DNA from: Oikopleura dioica
Taxonomy: Eukaryota > Chordata > Appendicularia > Copelata > Oikopleuridae
Assembly (NCBI GenBank): GCA_907165135.1
Contig: OU015568.1
Span: forward strand, 10,920,501-10,984,500
Direction: 5' to 3'
Length of the DNA stretch: 64,000 bases
Part shown: positions 46,801-57,661 of the stretch, in pieces
Layout: each line of letters starts with the position of its first letter
Position numbering within the stretch: position 1 is the first letter of the stretch
The notes under the pieces: model-generated
Seen by the model: the letters and a program-made list of their open reading frames with translations, nothing else
Database searches by the model: none
What the model was told of the DNA's origin: nothing
Made by a program: the position numbers and the translations under genes

Positions 46801-49184
46801 AGCCGTGACCTGGTCTTTAGCAGCCTTAGCCGTCTTGAGTTCGCGGACAGCATCGCCAAGTTTGGTAACTTCCTCCCAAAGAGCGAGGGCATCTCCGGCG
46901 GGCTGTGCGGGAGCAGCAGCAGCTTGACCGGGCGCAGCTTTCTTGGTGCCTTTTCCTCTAACTTGCTCTTTCGCTGGTTGGGAAGCTTGCTTGGCTCCAG
47001 TCTTTGCGACTTCCTTCGTTCGGCCGTCTGGAATTGAGAAGAGAATAGCTGGAGTCTCCTGGAAAGTTGCACCGTTGGCTGGCTTGTAGGGTTGATCGAC
47101 TCGATAGAATCCACGTCGCTGGATCTGGATGATGTCACCTTCTTTGCAGTCTCGCAACTGTTGGTCGCAAAGAAGATTCTCAGCTCGTCGCGAGTCTCGG
47201 TTGATATAGTTTTTGAAGTCATCATCCTTCTCCAAAATAGCCTTGGTCATAATGTTGTCAAAGTCAACAGCAACGGCTGGGGTGAGCTTGCTCTTTGGAT
47301 GCTCGGCGAGCCAAGTGATCTTCATGGTCTTCTTGAAGTCCTTGTTATCGAGGTTGAGCTTGGCGTCGACTCCGGTGATCTTGCCATTGGCCTTATTGAC
47401 CTTGGTGATGAGAAGATTGCCCCAGTTGATGAAGGTAACGTTCTCGCCTTCCTTGAATCCCTCAGCATCGGCTGACTCAATGAAAACAGACTTCGAGAAA
47501 AACATATCTTTCTCGCCAACATCTGGGTTTTTGGGATGGAAAGGAGCCTTCTCAATCTTTTCCTTGGCATCGGTAACGTTGACCTTGACAAGTCCACTAT
47601 CGAGAAGACCGAAATGACGAGGAGCAATCGGGTCGATAACCTTCTTGTTGAATGACCAGATTTTGTCCCATTCCATAGTAACAATAGCACGAGAAGAGCC
47701 CTGAGCCAAGATGAACTCGGTGAGTCCCTCAACAGTCATACCACGGCGGAGAACACCACGGACAGTTGGCATTCGAGGATCATCCCAGCCATCGACAACT
47801 CCCTCGTCGACGAAATAAGTCAACTTTCGCTTAGAAAGAACAGTGTTCTGAAGATTGAGTCGCGAGTAAGCCCAAACATGGGGTCGTCGAATGTTCAGAG
47901 CGTCAATGAACCAAAAGTACTGGTCGTCACGATCAAGATACTCGGTTGTTCTAAGAGCATGAGTGACACCCTCAACGGAGTCGACAATTGGACAAGCAAA
48001 GTCATAAGTTGGGTAAACTCGGTACTTCTTGCCATGTCGTGGATGAGCCTCGTGCTTGACTCGGTAGATGACAGGATCACGGAGGGCACCGTTGTTGCTA
48101 GCGTAGTCGATCTTGGCCCGAACACAAGCATCAAGTACGGTACCGTCTTGCATTCCTTGCCAGAGCTTCATGTTAGCGTCGACGGAGTTACCCCGGCAAG
48201 CACTAGGAAGCTTGTTGGTTCGCTGCTCTGTCATAACCTCTGGTGGCGAATTATCGCAAAAAGCCTTGCCCTCTTTGATCAGCTGATCGCAGTACTTGAG
48301 CATAAGCGGGAAGTGATCAGAGGTGTAGGTAAACATGTCAGGCTTGATCTTTAGGAGTTTCACGTCCTCGAGAATGATCTTCTCAAAATCCTCCTTTTCT
48401 TTAGCTGGATTTGTATCGTCAAATCGGAAGACAAGTTTTCCTTTGAATGCTCGTTGGTAATGAGCGTTGAGAAGAGCTGCTTTAGCGTGGCCAATATGAA
48501 GATATCCTGAAGCTTCTGGTGGAAATCGGGTAACAACTTTTCCCATCTCAGCGCCGGGAAGCTCGACAAAAGTACCCTCCTTCTTTCGACCGCCATCTGT
48601 GACCTCAACTTCGGCCTTCTTGTCAGATTTATTGGCAGGTTCAGCGAGTTTAGCTTGCTTGACTGGAGCCATTTGCTGGATGTGATTGAACCAACGGTTT
48701 ACATTGATGAACTTTTCAGACGATCCAGACCAGGCGGCTTGATCGCGAACATACGCGAAAAGAAGGTAATCAGCCACAGTGAGTTCATTACCGACAACAA
48801 ATGTTCGATAGAGAAGAGTGCTGTCTAGCTTTGCGATATCTCGATCGAAGCTTAATTTCTGCATTTAGCATATAAAAGTAGCGAGTTTGAGCTACCTGAA
48901 TCGTGCACCAACGCGCATAAAATGATCGACCTCAGACTGTTTGAGAAGATCGTTAGTGTAAAGCTCGTTCTTGCCGGTACGAGCGAGCATACGCCCAATA
49001 GTCGGGACATGTTCAACCTCGGAACCAGAGTTCAGCACAAGCTTTGTTGCTTTGCCTTCTTCAACGGCTTTTAGCTGCGCTCTAATGGATGTGTAAATAC
49101 AAAATAATAAAAATCGAAAGCGTACTTGAAAACGGAGGATAGAATAATACCCGGATTGTCATTTTGTCCGACTATGAGCTTCAT
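43813..49184 (-). CDS. EPRS: Bifunctional glutamyl/prolyl-tRNA synthetase (EPRS), whole locus, with one frameshift
   Basis: Charges tRNA-Glu and tRNA-Pro and belongs to the animal multi-synthetase complex. ATG at 49184 ([19 protein letters not shown]). A GST-C-like domain ([20 protein letters not shown]) is followed by the class I GluRS core with HIGH motif ([18 protein letters not shown]), [18 protein letters not shown] and the KMSKS-like [11 protein letters not shown], then the beta-barrel anticodon domains. Six WHEP repeats and ProRS follow as in the left copy. In the linker after the first WHEP, TTTT at 46731-46734 replaces TTTTT of the left copy. The frame leaves DYDAKKKP for [11 protein letters not shown] and stops at about 46576. 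As written the locus makes GluRS plus one WHEP only. The shift may be real or a homopolymer error. Confidence 0.93.
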
Positions 49185-49527
49185 GAGACGTCTCGATATA
49201 CGAAGAATGCTTAAAGCCTTCTAAAAGGAAACAAATTTAGTTTCTAAGCGGAGAAAAAGTCGTCTTTATAAAGAGCTTTGAATGCAACATTTCGTCAGGA
49301 CGCCCACGCGCAATTGAAAAGTCATTCAAAATTCAAACGGAATTACGAACTCATAAGAACACGATTATTTGCTTTGATTGAAATCTAATGAAACGAAAAA
49401 ATCGAGTCAAGTCTTGACTCAAGATCGGGACCTGCTAACGTAAGAACTGCAAGATATGAGTCAGTATGTTCGGTCAGAAGATGTTTATTCCAACAACGAA
49501 AAAAGGCAACCGCAAACACGACACAGT
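49185..49527. other. EPRS promoter region / RPL10A 3' flank
   Basis: 343 nt. On the minus strand it lies upstream of EPRS and downstream of RPL10A. No ORF or repeat of note. EPRS could be the next gene after RPL10A in the same orientation. Confidence 0.45.
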
Positions 49528-50340
49528 TTAATAGATTCGAGTGGGCTTGCCCATGGTGGACTTGACGTAGAGAGCCTTGACGTTCTGCCAGTTCTTCTTG
49601 AGGAGGGAGACCAAGAAGTTGATGGACATGGTGAGGTTGTTGACGAGCTGATCGTCGTTCATGTCGACGTTACCGACGGCAACGTTGAGGCAGAGGACCT
49701 TCTTCATCTGGAACTTAATGGTAGCCTTGATTTCGTTGACCTTGGCCTCCATCGATTCGCTGTGGGTCAACATGGTGGGGAACTTACCAGCCTAGAATTT
49801 TATTAGTTAGTGAGGAGTGGACTTAGTTTGAATCTTACCTTGTTGAGACCGGGACCGAGAAGTCGAGGAATCTGCTTGATGATGGTCTCGGAAGCGAGGA
49901 AAGCATCGTAGCTCTTGGCGAGCTTCTTAACAAGCTTCTTGTCCTTGTTGAGCTTCTTGAGATCGTCAGTGGACTTGGAGTCGACACCGATCTTGTTGGC
50001 CTCATCGATATGGGCGGCATCACCGATGATGCAGATCTTCTGCTTTGGTCGGGGGACGTTGGGGAGCCTTAACTCCGATTTAGTCGGGAAAAATCCCTCC
50101 CCTGAGATTTAAGACTCCGGGTGCGAGTCCGTAACCATGTGAAAGGCTACTACTAGAATCATTCTAGTTCGAAGAGACTTACTTGACGGTACCGCTGAAA
50201 CGCTTGTCTTTTGCGGGATCGTAGTTCTTGAGGGTGATCTGAAGCTCAACAGTCTCGAGGAAGTTTCGCTTCTTCTCGGCAGAGCCCTTGAGGAGAGCAT
50301 CGACAGCTTCGTAAAGAGTCTCTCGGGAGACCTTGGACAT
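49528..50340 (-). CDS. RPL10A: Ribosomal protein L10a (uL1)
   Basis: Large-subunit L1-stalk protein. ATG at 50340 ([20 protein letters not shown]), with [20 protein letters not shown] in exon 1. A 115-nt intron (50068-50182) precedes [17 protein letters not shown] short intron (about 49792-49839) is followed by the highly conserved [51 protein letters not shown] and the terminal GKPTRIY. Length about 216 aa, as expected. The first intron is longer than most here and unusually structured. Confidence 0.97.
50065..50182 (-). ncRNA. Candidate structured RNA in RPL10A intron 1
   Basis: Within the 115-nt intron, AGCCTT and AAGGCT (50143-50148 and 50065-50070) could close a structure. It would hold three hairpins: GGACTC/GAGTC, AAATC/GATTT and CCGA/TCGG. 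A further inverted pair CTAGAAT/ATTCTAG lies near 50150-50166. Ribosomal-protein introns often host snoRNAs, but I see no clear C/D or ACA boxes, and the closing stem reaches 3 nt into exon 2. Only the pairing is seen; the class is unknown. Confidence 0.25.
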
Positions 50341-50580
50341 TTTGTATCCGGTTTCTTATCTAAATAGAGCGAAGGTTAGCTACGGAAAGTGCCGGATATC
50401 TCTCAAAGGGGCAGCGGACTTCAGCGGGGAGTCCAGTTTGAGCACTCTAACTGGTGCAAAACGGGCTACAGGGGAAGTAGCTGCCTACACATTTAGAGAC
50501 GCGGCTTGAGGGTTTTTAGCAAAGGCTCGCGCCTTTATTTAGGCCCAGTCTGGCAGGAAAGGGGGACAGAAAAGAGTAAT
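50341..50580. promoter_or_regulatory. RPL10A promoter region
   Basis: 240 nt between RPL22 (upstream, same strand) and the RPL10A start. It has pyrimidine tracts on the minus strand and several short inverted motifs (for example GGGGAGTCC and GGACTTCAG near 50420). Both genes are minus strand, so this may be an operon spacer or a separate promoter. Confidence 0.35.
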
Positions 50581-50991
50581 TTATTCCTCATCCTCTTCCT
50601 CGTCCTGGTTGATCTGGAAGTACTTGAGCTCGTAGGAGGCCTTGGAGTTGGCGACGACTCGGAGCCAGTCTCGGAGGTTGTTGGCCTTGACACATTTTAG
50701 ATTTTTGAGACAATTATCAATTTTTACCTTCAAGTACTTCTTGGCGAGATATTTAAGGTATCGCTTGGAGAAGTCGATGTCGGAGGTGACGTTGATCTTG
50801 GTCTTGTTGGAGGTGACGGAGACGTTCTTGCCGAGGTTGCCAACCTTGCCGTCAACCTTGATCTTCTGCTTGAGGAACTCCTCGAACTTGGAGATGGACA
50901 TGATGTTGTCCTCAACTGGGTGGTGGCAGTCGATGTGGAAGGTTCGGATAGTCTTCTTGGACTTCTTGCCCTTAGCTGCCTTGGGAGCCAT
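50581..50991 (-). CDS. RPL22: Ribosomal protein L22 (eL22)
   Basis: [20 protein letters not shown] at 50991, then the family blocks [24 protein letters not shown]-type strands, [15 protein letters not shown] and [20 protein letters not shown], ending in an acidic tail QDEEEDEE. The open frame includes 14 extra codons between YLK and NNL. These correspond exactly to a 42-nt GT-AG intron (GTAAAAATTG…GTGTCAAG) of length divisible by three with no stop. The spliced protein is about 122 aa, matching the family. Confidence 0.97.
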   Translation of the reverse strand: MAPKAAKGKKSKKTIRTFHIDCHHPVEDNIMSISKFEEFLKQKIKVDGKVGNLGKNVSVTSNKTKINVTSDIDFSKRYLKYLAKKYLKVKIDNCLKNLKCVKANNLRDWLRVVANSKASYELKYFQINQDEEEDEE

Positions 50992-51381
50992 GTTTTAGCC
51001 GATATTCAAGTCTAAAAATTAATCTTATTGGGATTATTTCTCTTTTCTATAGGTAAAAAGCAGGCGAAACTTAAAGATGGCCCATAAAATGTCTCTTAGA
51101 AAAAAGAACTTGATTTCTCTTGCACAAAAACGTTAGAAAGGCATTTTACCACGTGCGCGCTACGCGGGAACTCAGTGAGTGGTCGGCCCGGCCAATGAGG
51201 AAACGCCCGCTGCAGCGCGCCGCGACGCCGGAGGACCTATTTTTGATGGAAGAATTGGCGCTGGAAAAAAAAATGAGAAATCAAGGAAGACCATTCAAAT
51301 TTCGGATTTTCGAAGAAAAGTCTTCATAAAAAGGCTTTTTTTGAAGAAACTGAGATTTTTTCTGGGCGAAATGACGTTTTA
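50992..51381. promoter_or_regulatory. RPL22 promoter side / 3' flank of next gene
   Basis: 390 nt with a GC-rich block at about 51150-51240 (CGCGCTACGCGGG, GCAGCGCGCCGCGACGCC). No supported gene; the short plus-strand ORFs here look random. Likely holds the RPL22 promoter. Confidence 0.4.
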
Positions 51382-52708
51382 TTAAATTTGAAGAACAGTT
51401 AAAATATTTGGCACAATAAAATTCGAATTGAAACCGACAGAACTCCTAGTCATGTTCCACGTTATCAAATCGAGTCTTCCAAATAATTTATATAGAATAT
51501 GACTTCTAAAACAATCCTCAAAAGTGTTATGTTTTTCTTTGAAATAATACTTTGAAGACATCGATCTATGGTTGATAGTTTGTGAAAGTTTATCGAGAAA
51601 AGGCTGGCTGGCGTAACAATTTAGATCGTTCAATAAAAAGCCTATTATTAGATGAATATTGTCACGGCTGAGAATCGACTTTATATCAGATGTTTTGAGC
51701 GCTTTTTGGAGTATTTTCAGACGATCGGATACAAGCTCCTGAAATTCGTTCATTGAAAGAAGAAGTGTCAGTGTTGCGATCATCTTTGGCTCATGATCTG
51801 GCCTCGTTTCTAAAGAATAATCATCAAAGCTACTTCTGGGAACTAAAATCCAACCTTTGGACGACTGATAAAGTGCTAGAAAAATCAAGGAAGAGCACCC
51901 AATCGACCAGAAAACGTCACTCATGATTTCTTTCCACCAAGGCGTCAGAAATCTGTCCGAATCTCTGATGAACTGTGCTAGCCAATTTCTCGTTTGATTA
52001 ATTTCCATGCCACTTTCAAGGCAACCAGATACAATTTGTCGTTCTGGAGCGCTGACAAAGAGGACTTCTCCGTTTAGACGATTTGTGTACAGCTTCACGA
52101 TAGACTTCTGCTTGTTCGATACAAGATCTCCCCAGAATTTGATGCTTGCTCTTCTGAAAACGAAAAGGTTTGATCCTTCTTTTACTTAAAATTTCCATCC
52201 TACCTGTGCGCTCTTCCAACGAAGGTCAAAAAGGAAGTGAAGCAAAATACTGAAGCAAGCAGGGTCAAATGGATTTTCCCTAGAAAATCGGCTCTTGGAA
52301 TTCCAGCAGGATTATTGTAAACGAATGGAGATTGATAACTGTCGAATAAATTCATAAGGCTTTTGAGAAGATATGATTCTGATTCAGAAAGCTCATTGAA
52401 AAGATCTTCTCGGCGAGAATAATGCGAAAGGTTCACAAAGTGAACGTAGCCAAATGTCCCGCCAGTGGATGTTATCTTTAGCAAGGCTTTGAAATTGCAA
52501 ATTATCATTGAAGAAATCAGTTGATATTTATTTGTATTTGAAGCCGTGTCAGAAAGACTGCTTTTCGAAGATTTCTCTTTCTCTGCGCCAAAGTCACCTT
52601 TTCGAAGTATTCATCAAACAATGCTTGCTTATTTTGCTTTTCAGACCGATATCTAGTGAAACGGGACCTCTGAAGATGTCGGGCTCCTTTCAATAACCGA
52701 CATCCCAT
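51382..52708 (-). CDS. Unidentified multi-segment membrane protein
   Basis: Minus-strand exons: MGCRLLKGARHLQRSRFTRY with a basic helix (52517-52708), MIICNFKALLKITSTGGTFG through a membrane-like segment IHLTLLASVFCFTSFLTFVG (to about 52206), and a long exon 51382-52155. The last contains RASIKFWGDLVSN, a second hydrophobic stretch (DVFWSIGCSSLIFLALY), helical sequence and the end IVPNILTVLQI. The middle and long exons join across a short intron with CAG/GT at about 52155-52203. The join of the first ORF to the rest is unresolved; it may be a separate cistron. I do not recognise the family. Confidence 0.5.
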
Positions 52709-52905
52709 CGATTCAAAATCTTGAAATCAAAGAGGAATAACTCGTTCATTTTCAAGTTGCGTGAAGTTCTTTTTTTGTACGCGTAGGTCAAGAAGTGTGT
52801 TTTAGGTATTATCCGTCAGGTGATAAATATGAATTAGTGTCATAATTTTTGAAGTCTAATAATTTAATTACAGTGAGAAAGAGACACACTAAAGAATCGT
52901 GCTAG

Positions 52906-55056
52906 CTAGTCAGAGTCACCACCAAAGAGATCGCCCATTCCCATGTCTTGAGCAAAGCTCGATTTTGCAACTTTATCAGGAGCATCCACGTCCGAATCGT
53001 CTGAATCGTCCTCGGTAGAGTTCGCCAAATCAACAGTCTTTCGTTTCTCGGTGGCGGCTTTGACGGGGCTCTTTTCCTTTTCGGCCTCTTTTGTTGTAGA
53101 CAAGGCTTATTATGAAGAATGAAAATTGGGATGCTTATTCTTTTCATACCTTCTTTGAGAGTATTCAAAACGTCATAATTGATATTCGTACTGAAGCGCT
53201 TTTGCTTGATTACAGTTTGAAGTGCTTCTCCCGCAGTACTAGAACAACATAAAGTTCATCTTGTAATGAAAACTGATTTACCTGTATTCCGGAAGGCTAC
53301 TTTTGTTTCTCCTTTTCCGCGGTCTTTTCGCTTTTGGTGGATTAGTGGCTTCTTCAAGTTTCTTCTCTTCCTGGCGCTTCAGCCATTCTCTGTTTTCTTT
53401 TCTGTTCTCCCACATTTTTGTCTTTCGCTGAACTTCCGCATCGTTTAGGAGCATGCTCGAAATTTCATCATCGTCAATTCCTTAAGATAATAGTGAAGAA
53501 TTCTGCTCTGACACTATTTTAAAAACCTTCTAAATCGAGCTCGCCATCATGCGTGTCTGTTCGCGAAACTGCACTTTCCGTACTTGGCTCATTGAGGGAC
53601 AACATTTCCGCGTGCGTTCTAGTGATACCAAGCGATTCAACGGTGGGCTGATAACTTTCATCTGGCAGGTCGGGTGAGGCGAATCTTTCAGTCTCGGCTT
53701 TTGAGGTAGAGGCTATTTCGGTGGAAGCGGCAAAGCTCGGATTCAATCTGGCAAGAGCTTCTTCGGGTGTTTTCATCGGATCCAAGAAGCCGGCTTTGTG
53801 CACCATTTGCAGCTCGGGATCACTTGAAATTCGAGTGTTAAACGCATCACTTAATCGAATGAGCTCTTACCTAGGGATATCATCGCCAGTGGGATCTGCC
53901 TTCTTTGGACGTCGTTTTCTTTTCGAGGCGGCCTTTTTCTGATCTTCCGTCATCGCTTGATCGATTTCGGGAATCAGCGCTTCAGCTTCGGTTACTTGTC
54001 TGTCGATCTCTTCGTTGTCGAATTTCCGCGCTGCTTCTTCTTGCGCTTTTATAAAAGAAGGAGGATCGAATTCTGATTCCAAATCAATCCGGTTGAATTC
54101 GTCAATCGTCAACTTTGCTGACGGCGTAGCTCCGAATTCATGCAGGCGTTTTCTAATCGTATTCGGTCCGATTTTGAATACTTTTGTAATATCTTCGATG
54201 TTGCATTTGAAACCGTGCATTCTAGCGGCGATTACGAATGCAGCTCCACATATTCCGGCAGGCCGACGACCTTCAGTCATCCAATCCCTGTTCATTCGTT
54301 GAACAATTCGATTTGAAGTCTCCATCACTTCCTTGTTCTTTGTCCCGGAATCTCCGAAACCAAGTTGATGAGCAAATCGATGAATATAGAATGCTAAAAA
54401 TGAACCTTTAAAAACTTAGTCATTAAGAAAAGACTACCTGGATCGAGCATATGCGGTGTGATATTCAGCTCTTGGGAAAGTTTTAGGAACGTCTTTCCGA
54501 GAATATATACATTGACTTTCAGAACTTGCGAGAAATCGAGAAGCATGAGTTCGTTTTGCCGTGGATTCAGTCGACAAGATAAATAAACGCAGGATGCATA
54601 CACCTAAATGATCAGTTTCAAACTTGCCTTTCTTAATTTCTACCTGTTCGGCTCGTCGACCTCTAGTAAAAGATTTGTTAAGTGCGAGGCGATAATAATT
54701 ATAAGCTTCATCTTCGTGTTGCTTTGGCAAACGAAGCTCTGCGCACAGCCGACAAATTGCTTCCTTTGCTTTTCGAAGAGTCACTTCTCGGTGATTTCTC
54801 GAGCCGATGTGATTTACAGAGTTGTTCAATCCATCAGCAGAGTGGAAGGTTCCGATGATACTCGAACCACCTGCATCTTCGGAAAATTGAATGGACGATA
54901 CGACTTAAAATTGAGGTTAGGAACTTGGATTTGAGAAAACAGGACGTTACTTTGATTCTCTTCAGAAACAGCTCCGCAGTTGGTACAGACAACAGTCCCT
55001 GTAGTCGGGTCTTCTTCTGCCTCGTACTGACCGCACTTTTTACATTTCGTCCCCAT
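52906..55056 (-). CDS. BRF1: TFIIIB subunit BRF1 (TFIIB-related factor)
   Basis: RNA polymerase III initiation factor. The zinc ribbon is CKKCGQ then CTNCGAV. A 47-nt GT-AG intron (from GTAACGTCC) gives NQIVVSSIQFSEDAGGSSII and GTFHSADGLNNSV. Two cyclin folds follow (CRLCAELRLPKQHEDEAYNY, SFTRGRRAEQ, VNVYILGKTFLKLSQEL, DWMTEGRRPAGICGAA, FKIGPNTIRKRLHEF) and LTIDEFNRIDLE. The C-terminal BRF homology blocks are DDDEISSMLLNDAEVQRKT and TNINYDVLN, then an acidic tail ending FGGDSD. The ATG at 55056 is preferred over 55086 because it follows an acceptor-like TTCCAGTTTAG, a likely trans-splice site. It is the last cistron of an operon-like run. Confidence 0.95.
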
Positions 55057-55150
55057 TTCTAAACTGGAAATTCTAGTGCTGCACATATTGAATCAGAAAT
55101 ATATGCAGAATATATGAAAAGAAGTTACAAGAAGAAAAAGTCATGTGATT

Positions 55151-55952
55151 TTACGATCTGGTGAAGGCTTTTTTCTGAGCTTCAAGAACAATGTCATCTG
55201 GCGAGAGAGTTGAAAAATCAAACAGTGATTCCGTTCTTGGATACTCAAGCATTGAATGCAGTTTCCAGCGGAGAAGGTCTTCTCTGTCAAATCTCGAAAA
55301 TTGGGAGTGAAAGTCAAGTGCTGCGGTTTTTTCAAGCTGCTGCGCGGAATTTTCTTTCGCGGTGAATTTTTTCGCGTTTGAGCAAAACTCGAGCGCGTAG
55401 AGAATATTTGAGCTGTTATTTTGCATTCTGCGTTTGGCGATTCTTCCACAGCTGCTCTTTTTGGCAGTGGAAAATGCATTTCCGTTGAATGGTGATTCAC
55501 TTAAATTAACTAAATTAAACCGCTTTTCAACACGGCATTTACCTTGTTGAGGATGCGAAATTCTCTGAGACGGATAAATTTTCGAGCTTCTTTCTAACAA
55601 GATCCGGCTCATTGTGTAACGATTTGACCTTCTCCGGCGATGATTTGGCATCTAGTTTGGTTTTTAATCCGAAGAGGGATTTCGAGCTTGAAGACTGTTT
55701 TGAAGCTAGCGTTTTTAACGAGACTCCAGATGATCCTTTTACTGAAACTGCAGATGATGATGATGCTTCTTTTGGCTGTTGATTGGATTCTGAGGCGAAG
55801 AAATGATGCGTCTACTTTCATTATTATTCAATATGAATTTCAATTCAGTTCGATAAGTGACTGATCCGATCCTTGAGAAGAGAAGAAAGTGATTTCGTAC
55901 TACTCCCACTCGACTGCCCCGAATGCTTTTTGGCAAGAGCTGCCAAGCTCAT
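55151..55952 (-). CDS. HBS1L/Ski7-like adaptor lacking a GTPase domain
   Basis: ATG at 55952 (MSLAALAKKHSGQSSGSSTK). A GT-AG intron leads to a Ser/Lys-rich exon (LFGLKTKLDAKSSPEKVK, LVRKKLENLSVSENF). A further intron leads to FDREDLLRWKLHSMLEYP and the end motif FDFSTLSPDDIVLEAQKKAF, stopping at 55151. The motif F-D-F-x-x-x-S-P-D-D-I-V is, as I recall, typical of the N-terminal part of HBS1L and of its short Ski7-like isoform. The latter bridges exosome and SKI complex in mRNA decay. No EF-Tu-like GTPase follows before BRF1. ATG follows TTTTGCAG, acceptor-like. The gap to BRF1 is 94 nt and to the upstream gene 49 nt. Confidence 0.5.
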
Positions 55953-56001
55953 TCTGCAAAACGAATAAAATGAACACTGGTTATGAAAAAATAAAACTGT
56001 T

Positions 56002-57192
56002 CTATTTGAAAAAGATATCTTCTAGCAGTGGATCAAACTCAATTTGAGAAGGTGTTTGTGTAACAGAGGTAGGAGCAGAGACAATCGAATGGTTGTGATT
56101 CGTTTGGCTGAGGGTTTCTTCGAAGTCGAGCTCGTCGATGAGTTCGACGAGTTTAATCGTGTCGTCGGGGATGCCACGAAGTTCTTGGTCGACGTCGTCA
56201 ATTTGGTCAATCAAAGCGGCAATATCGACTGATGCTTGAGATCGGGGAGAAGTCTTACTTTGATAAATTTCTGTATGATTTCAATCTGCTTACTTTTGGA
56301 AGAGATTGGAAAGAAATGTCCCTCAAAAAGCTCTCCTCAACTTCCGTCTCCGCCTCTTTCATTCTTGATACATTTCTCGAGCTCTTGAAGCTCTGGTGAA
56401 GAGCAAGCTTCTCATCGACCCTTTCTCTGAACATTTTGGCTTGTTCCAAGAGTTTATTTTGTTGCTCCATGAGATCGTCGAGTTGCTTCTGTTCTTGTCG
56501 CAATTGATCGGAAATGGAAATCGTTGAAGTGTTGAGTTCCGCGTTCTTTCGCGTTGGAATTGGTGGAAGTTTTTCTTCAGTAGTAATGTGCAGTTCGCTA
56601 ATGGACTCTTCCTCGTTGTCTGGAATCATGAAACTTGTTTGAGCGCTGATGGAAGTCTTGGCAGTCGCATATTTCTAACAACTGGTTAAATCAGCTCTAG
56701 AATGAATGACAAACCTTTAGTTCTTCTTGCACCTCTTCAGCTCGTCTCTCTGAAGCTCGAGCGGTATCAAGTTGGTGTTCAAGCTGCTCTTTCAATCGTT
56801 TCTCGCGCTCGCGAAAAATTTTCTTTTCCTTACTTCTCTGATGTTTCAAATCAGATATTTTCTTCTTCGCGTCTTCAATTTTCTCGGAGACTTTAGTTTG
56901 CCGGGACATGAGAGATTTCTTGAATTTGTAGAATTCCTGAATAAAATCATTTATTTCAACCATCAGAAAAGATAATTCTTACTTTTTGAGAATATTTCAG
57001 CTCTTTTTGAATCTTTTCATTTTTTGATTCTACGCACTTTTTCAAAGTCAACTCCTCGTCTAGTTTTTCCTCGAGATCACGAATCTTTTCCTCTTTCTGC
57101 TTGTTATCTTGCGTTGCGCATGCAAGTTCTTTTATCAACGCTTGGAGGCGTAACTTATCCTCAACTGATAGAGTCGCGAATCGATCACTCAT
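56002..57192 (-). CDS. Coiled-coil protein, unidentified (first gene of an operon-like run)
   Basis: ATG at 57192 (MSDRFATLSVEDKLRLQALI). Long coiled-coil stretches follow (DNKQKEEKIRDLEEKLDEEL, EKIEDAKKKISDLKHQRSKE, REREKRLKEQLEHQLDTARA), then an acidic linker (DNEEESISELHITTEEK) and a second coiled coil (LRQEQKQLDDLMEQQNKLLE). The C-terminal exon is ALIDQIDDVDQELRGIPDDT to QIEFDPLLEDIFFK. Four or five exons with short introns keep one frame. The layout suggests a cytoskeletal or centrosomal scaffold; family not recognised. Confidence 0.6.
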
Positions 57193-57403
57193 TCTGTTTG
57201 CATCTTATTTTTAATCTACTATGTTGTGTTGCCATACAGAAGTTACTAATTCAATTGATTAGAGGTACAGAAATTTGAAGGTGAAATAGAAAGAATGAAG
57301 TGATTATTGCATAATAGGTATTAGTGAAGAATAGAGACGAAGTTGTTAGAAGAGGCAGGGTTAGTGAGTGTTTCCGTCTCATAAAGAAGCAATAAATAAT
57401 TTA

Positions 57404-57661
57404 TCAAGAAGGCATAAAGTTCTTTGGTTCAAAGCCGATAGCTTTGTTTGGCGATCGGAGCATGGCATTGATCATTTCTTCCATTTCCTGCTCATCTGAT
57501 GATTTCTCTTTGCTGATGGGCGTAAAAGAACGATCGGACTCGAGTTTGTAGCCGCCGAGGTATTCCGAACCAGCTGGTGGTCGTCCTCGGTAATCGTCAA
57601 GGCTCAGCATGGACCAGTATTTCGAGTTGTTCTTCGTTTTTCTTAGAAAAAAATTATTCAT
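57404..57661 (-). CDS. Small unidentified protein, 85 aa
   Basis: The frame with coding character is NNSKYWSMLSLDDYRGRPPA, SEYLGGYKLESDRSFTPIS, then KSSDEQEMEEMINAMLRS and the end GFEPKNFMPS. The ATG at 57661 (MNNFFLRKTKNN) is the nearest in frame. A run TTTTTTTCTAAG inside it could instead be a splice acceptor, with a later ATG (MLSLDDYRG) as start. No known domain. Confidence 0.45.
   Translation of the reverse strand: MNNFFLRKTKNNSKYWSMLSLDDYRGRPPAGSEYLGGYKLESDRSFTPISKEKSSDEQEMEEMINAMLRSPNKAIGFEPKNFMPS

Larger units (their letters stand above)
39282..47224. repeat. Tandem duplication, right copy
   Basis: Second unit of the tandem pair, directly abutting the first at 39281/39282 with at most 1 nt of filler (A) and no obvious microhomology. 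It ends inside EPRS at CATCATCC, where the sequence continues into the unique GluRS 5' part. Differences from the left copy are single-base homopolymer losses at about 39790, 40181-40185 and 46731-46734, plus substitutions clustered at about 42115-42260. Confidence 0.97.

Noticed and set aside
43813-49184. Calling the right-hand EPRS a pseudogene
   Set aside because: One homopolymer-length difference is not enough; GluRS is intact, so it is kept as CDS with a note.
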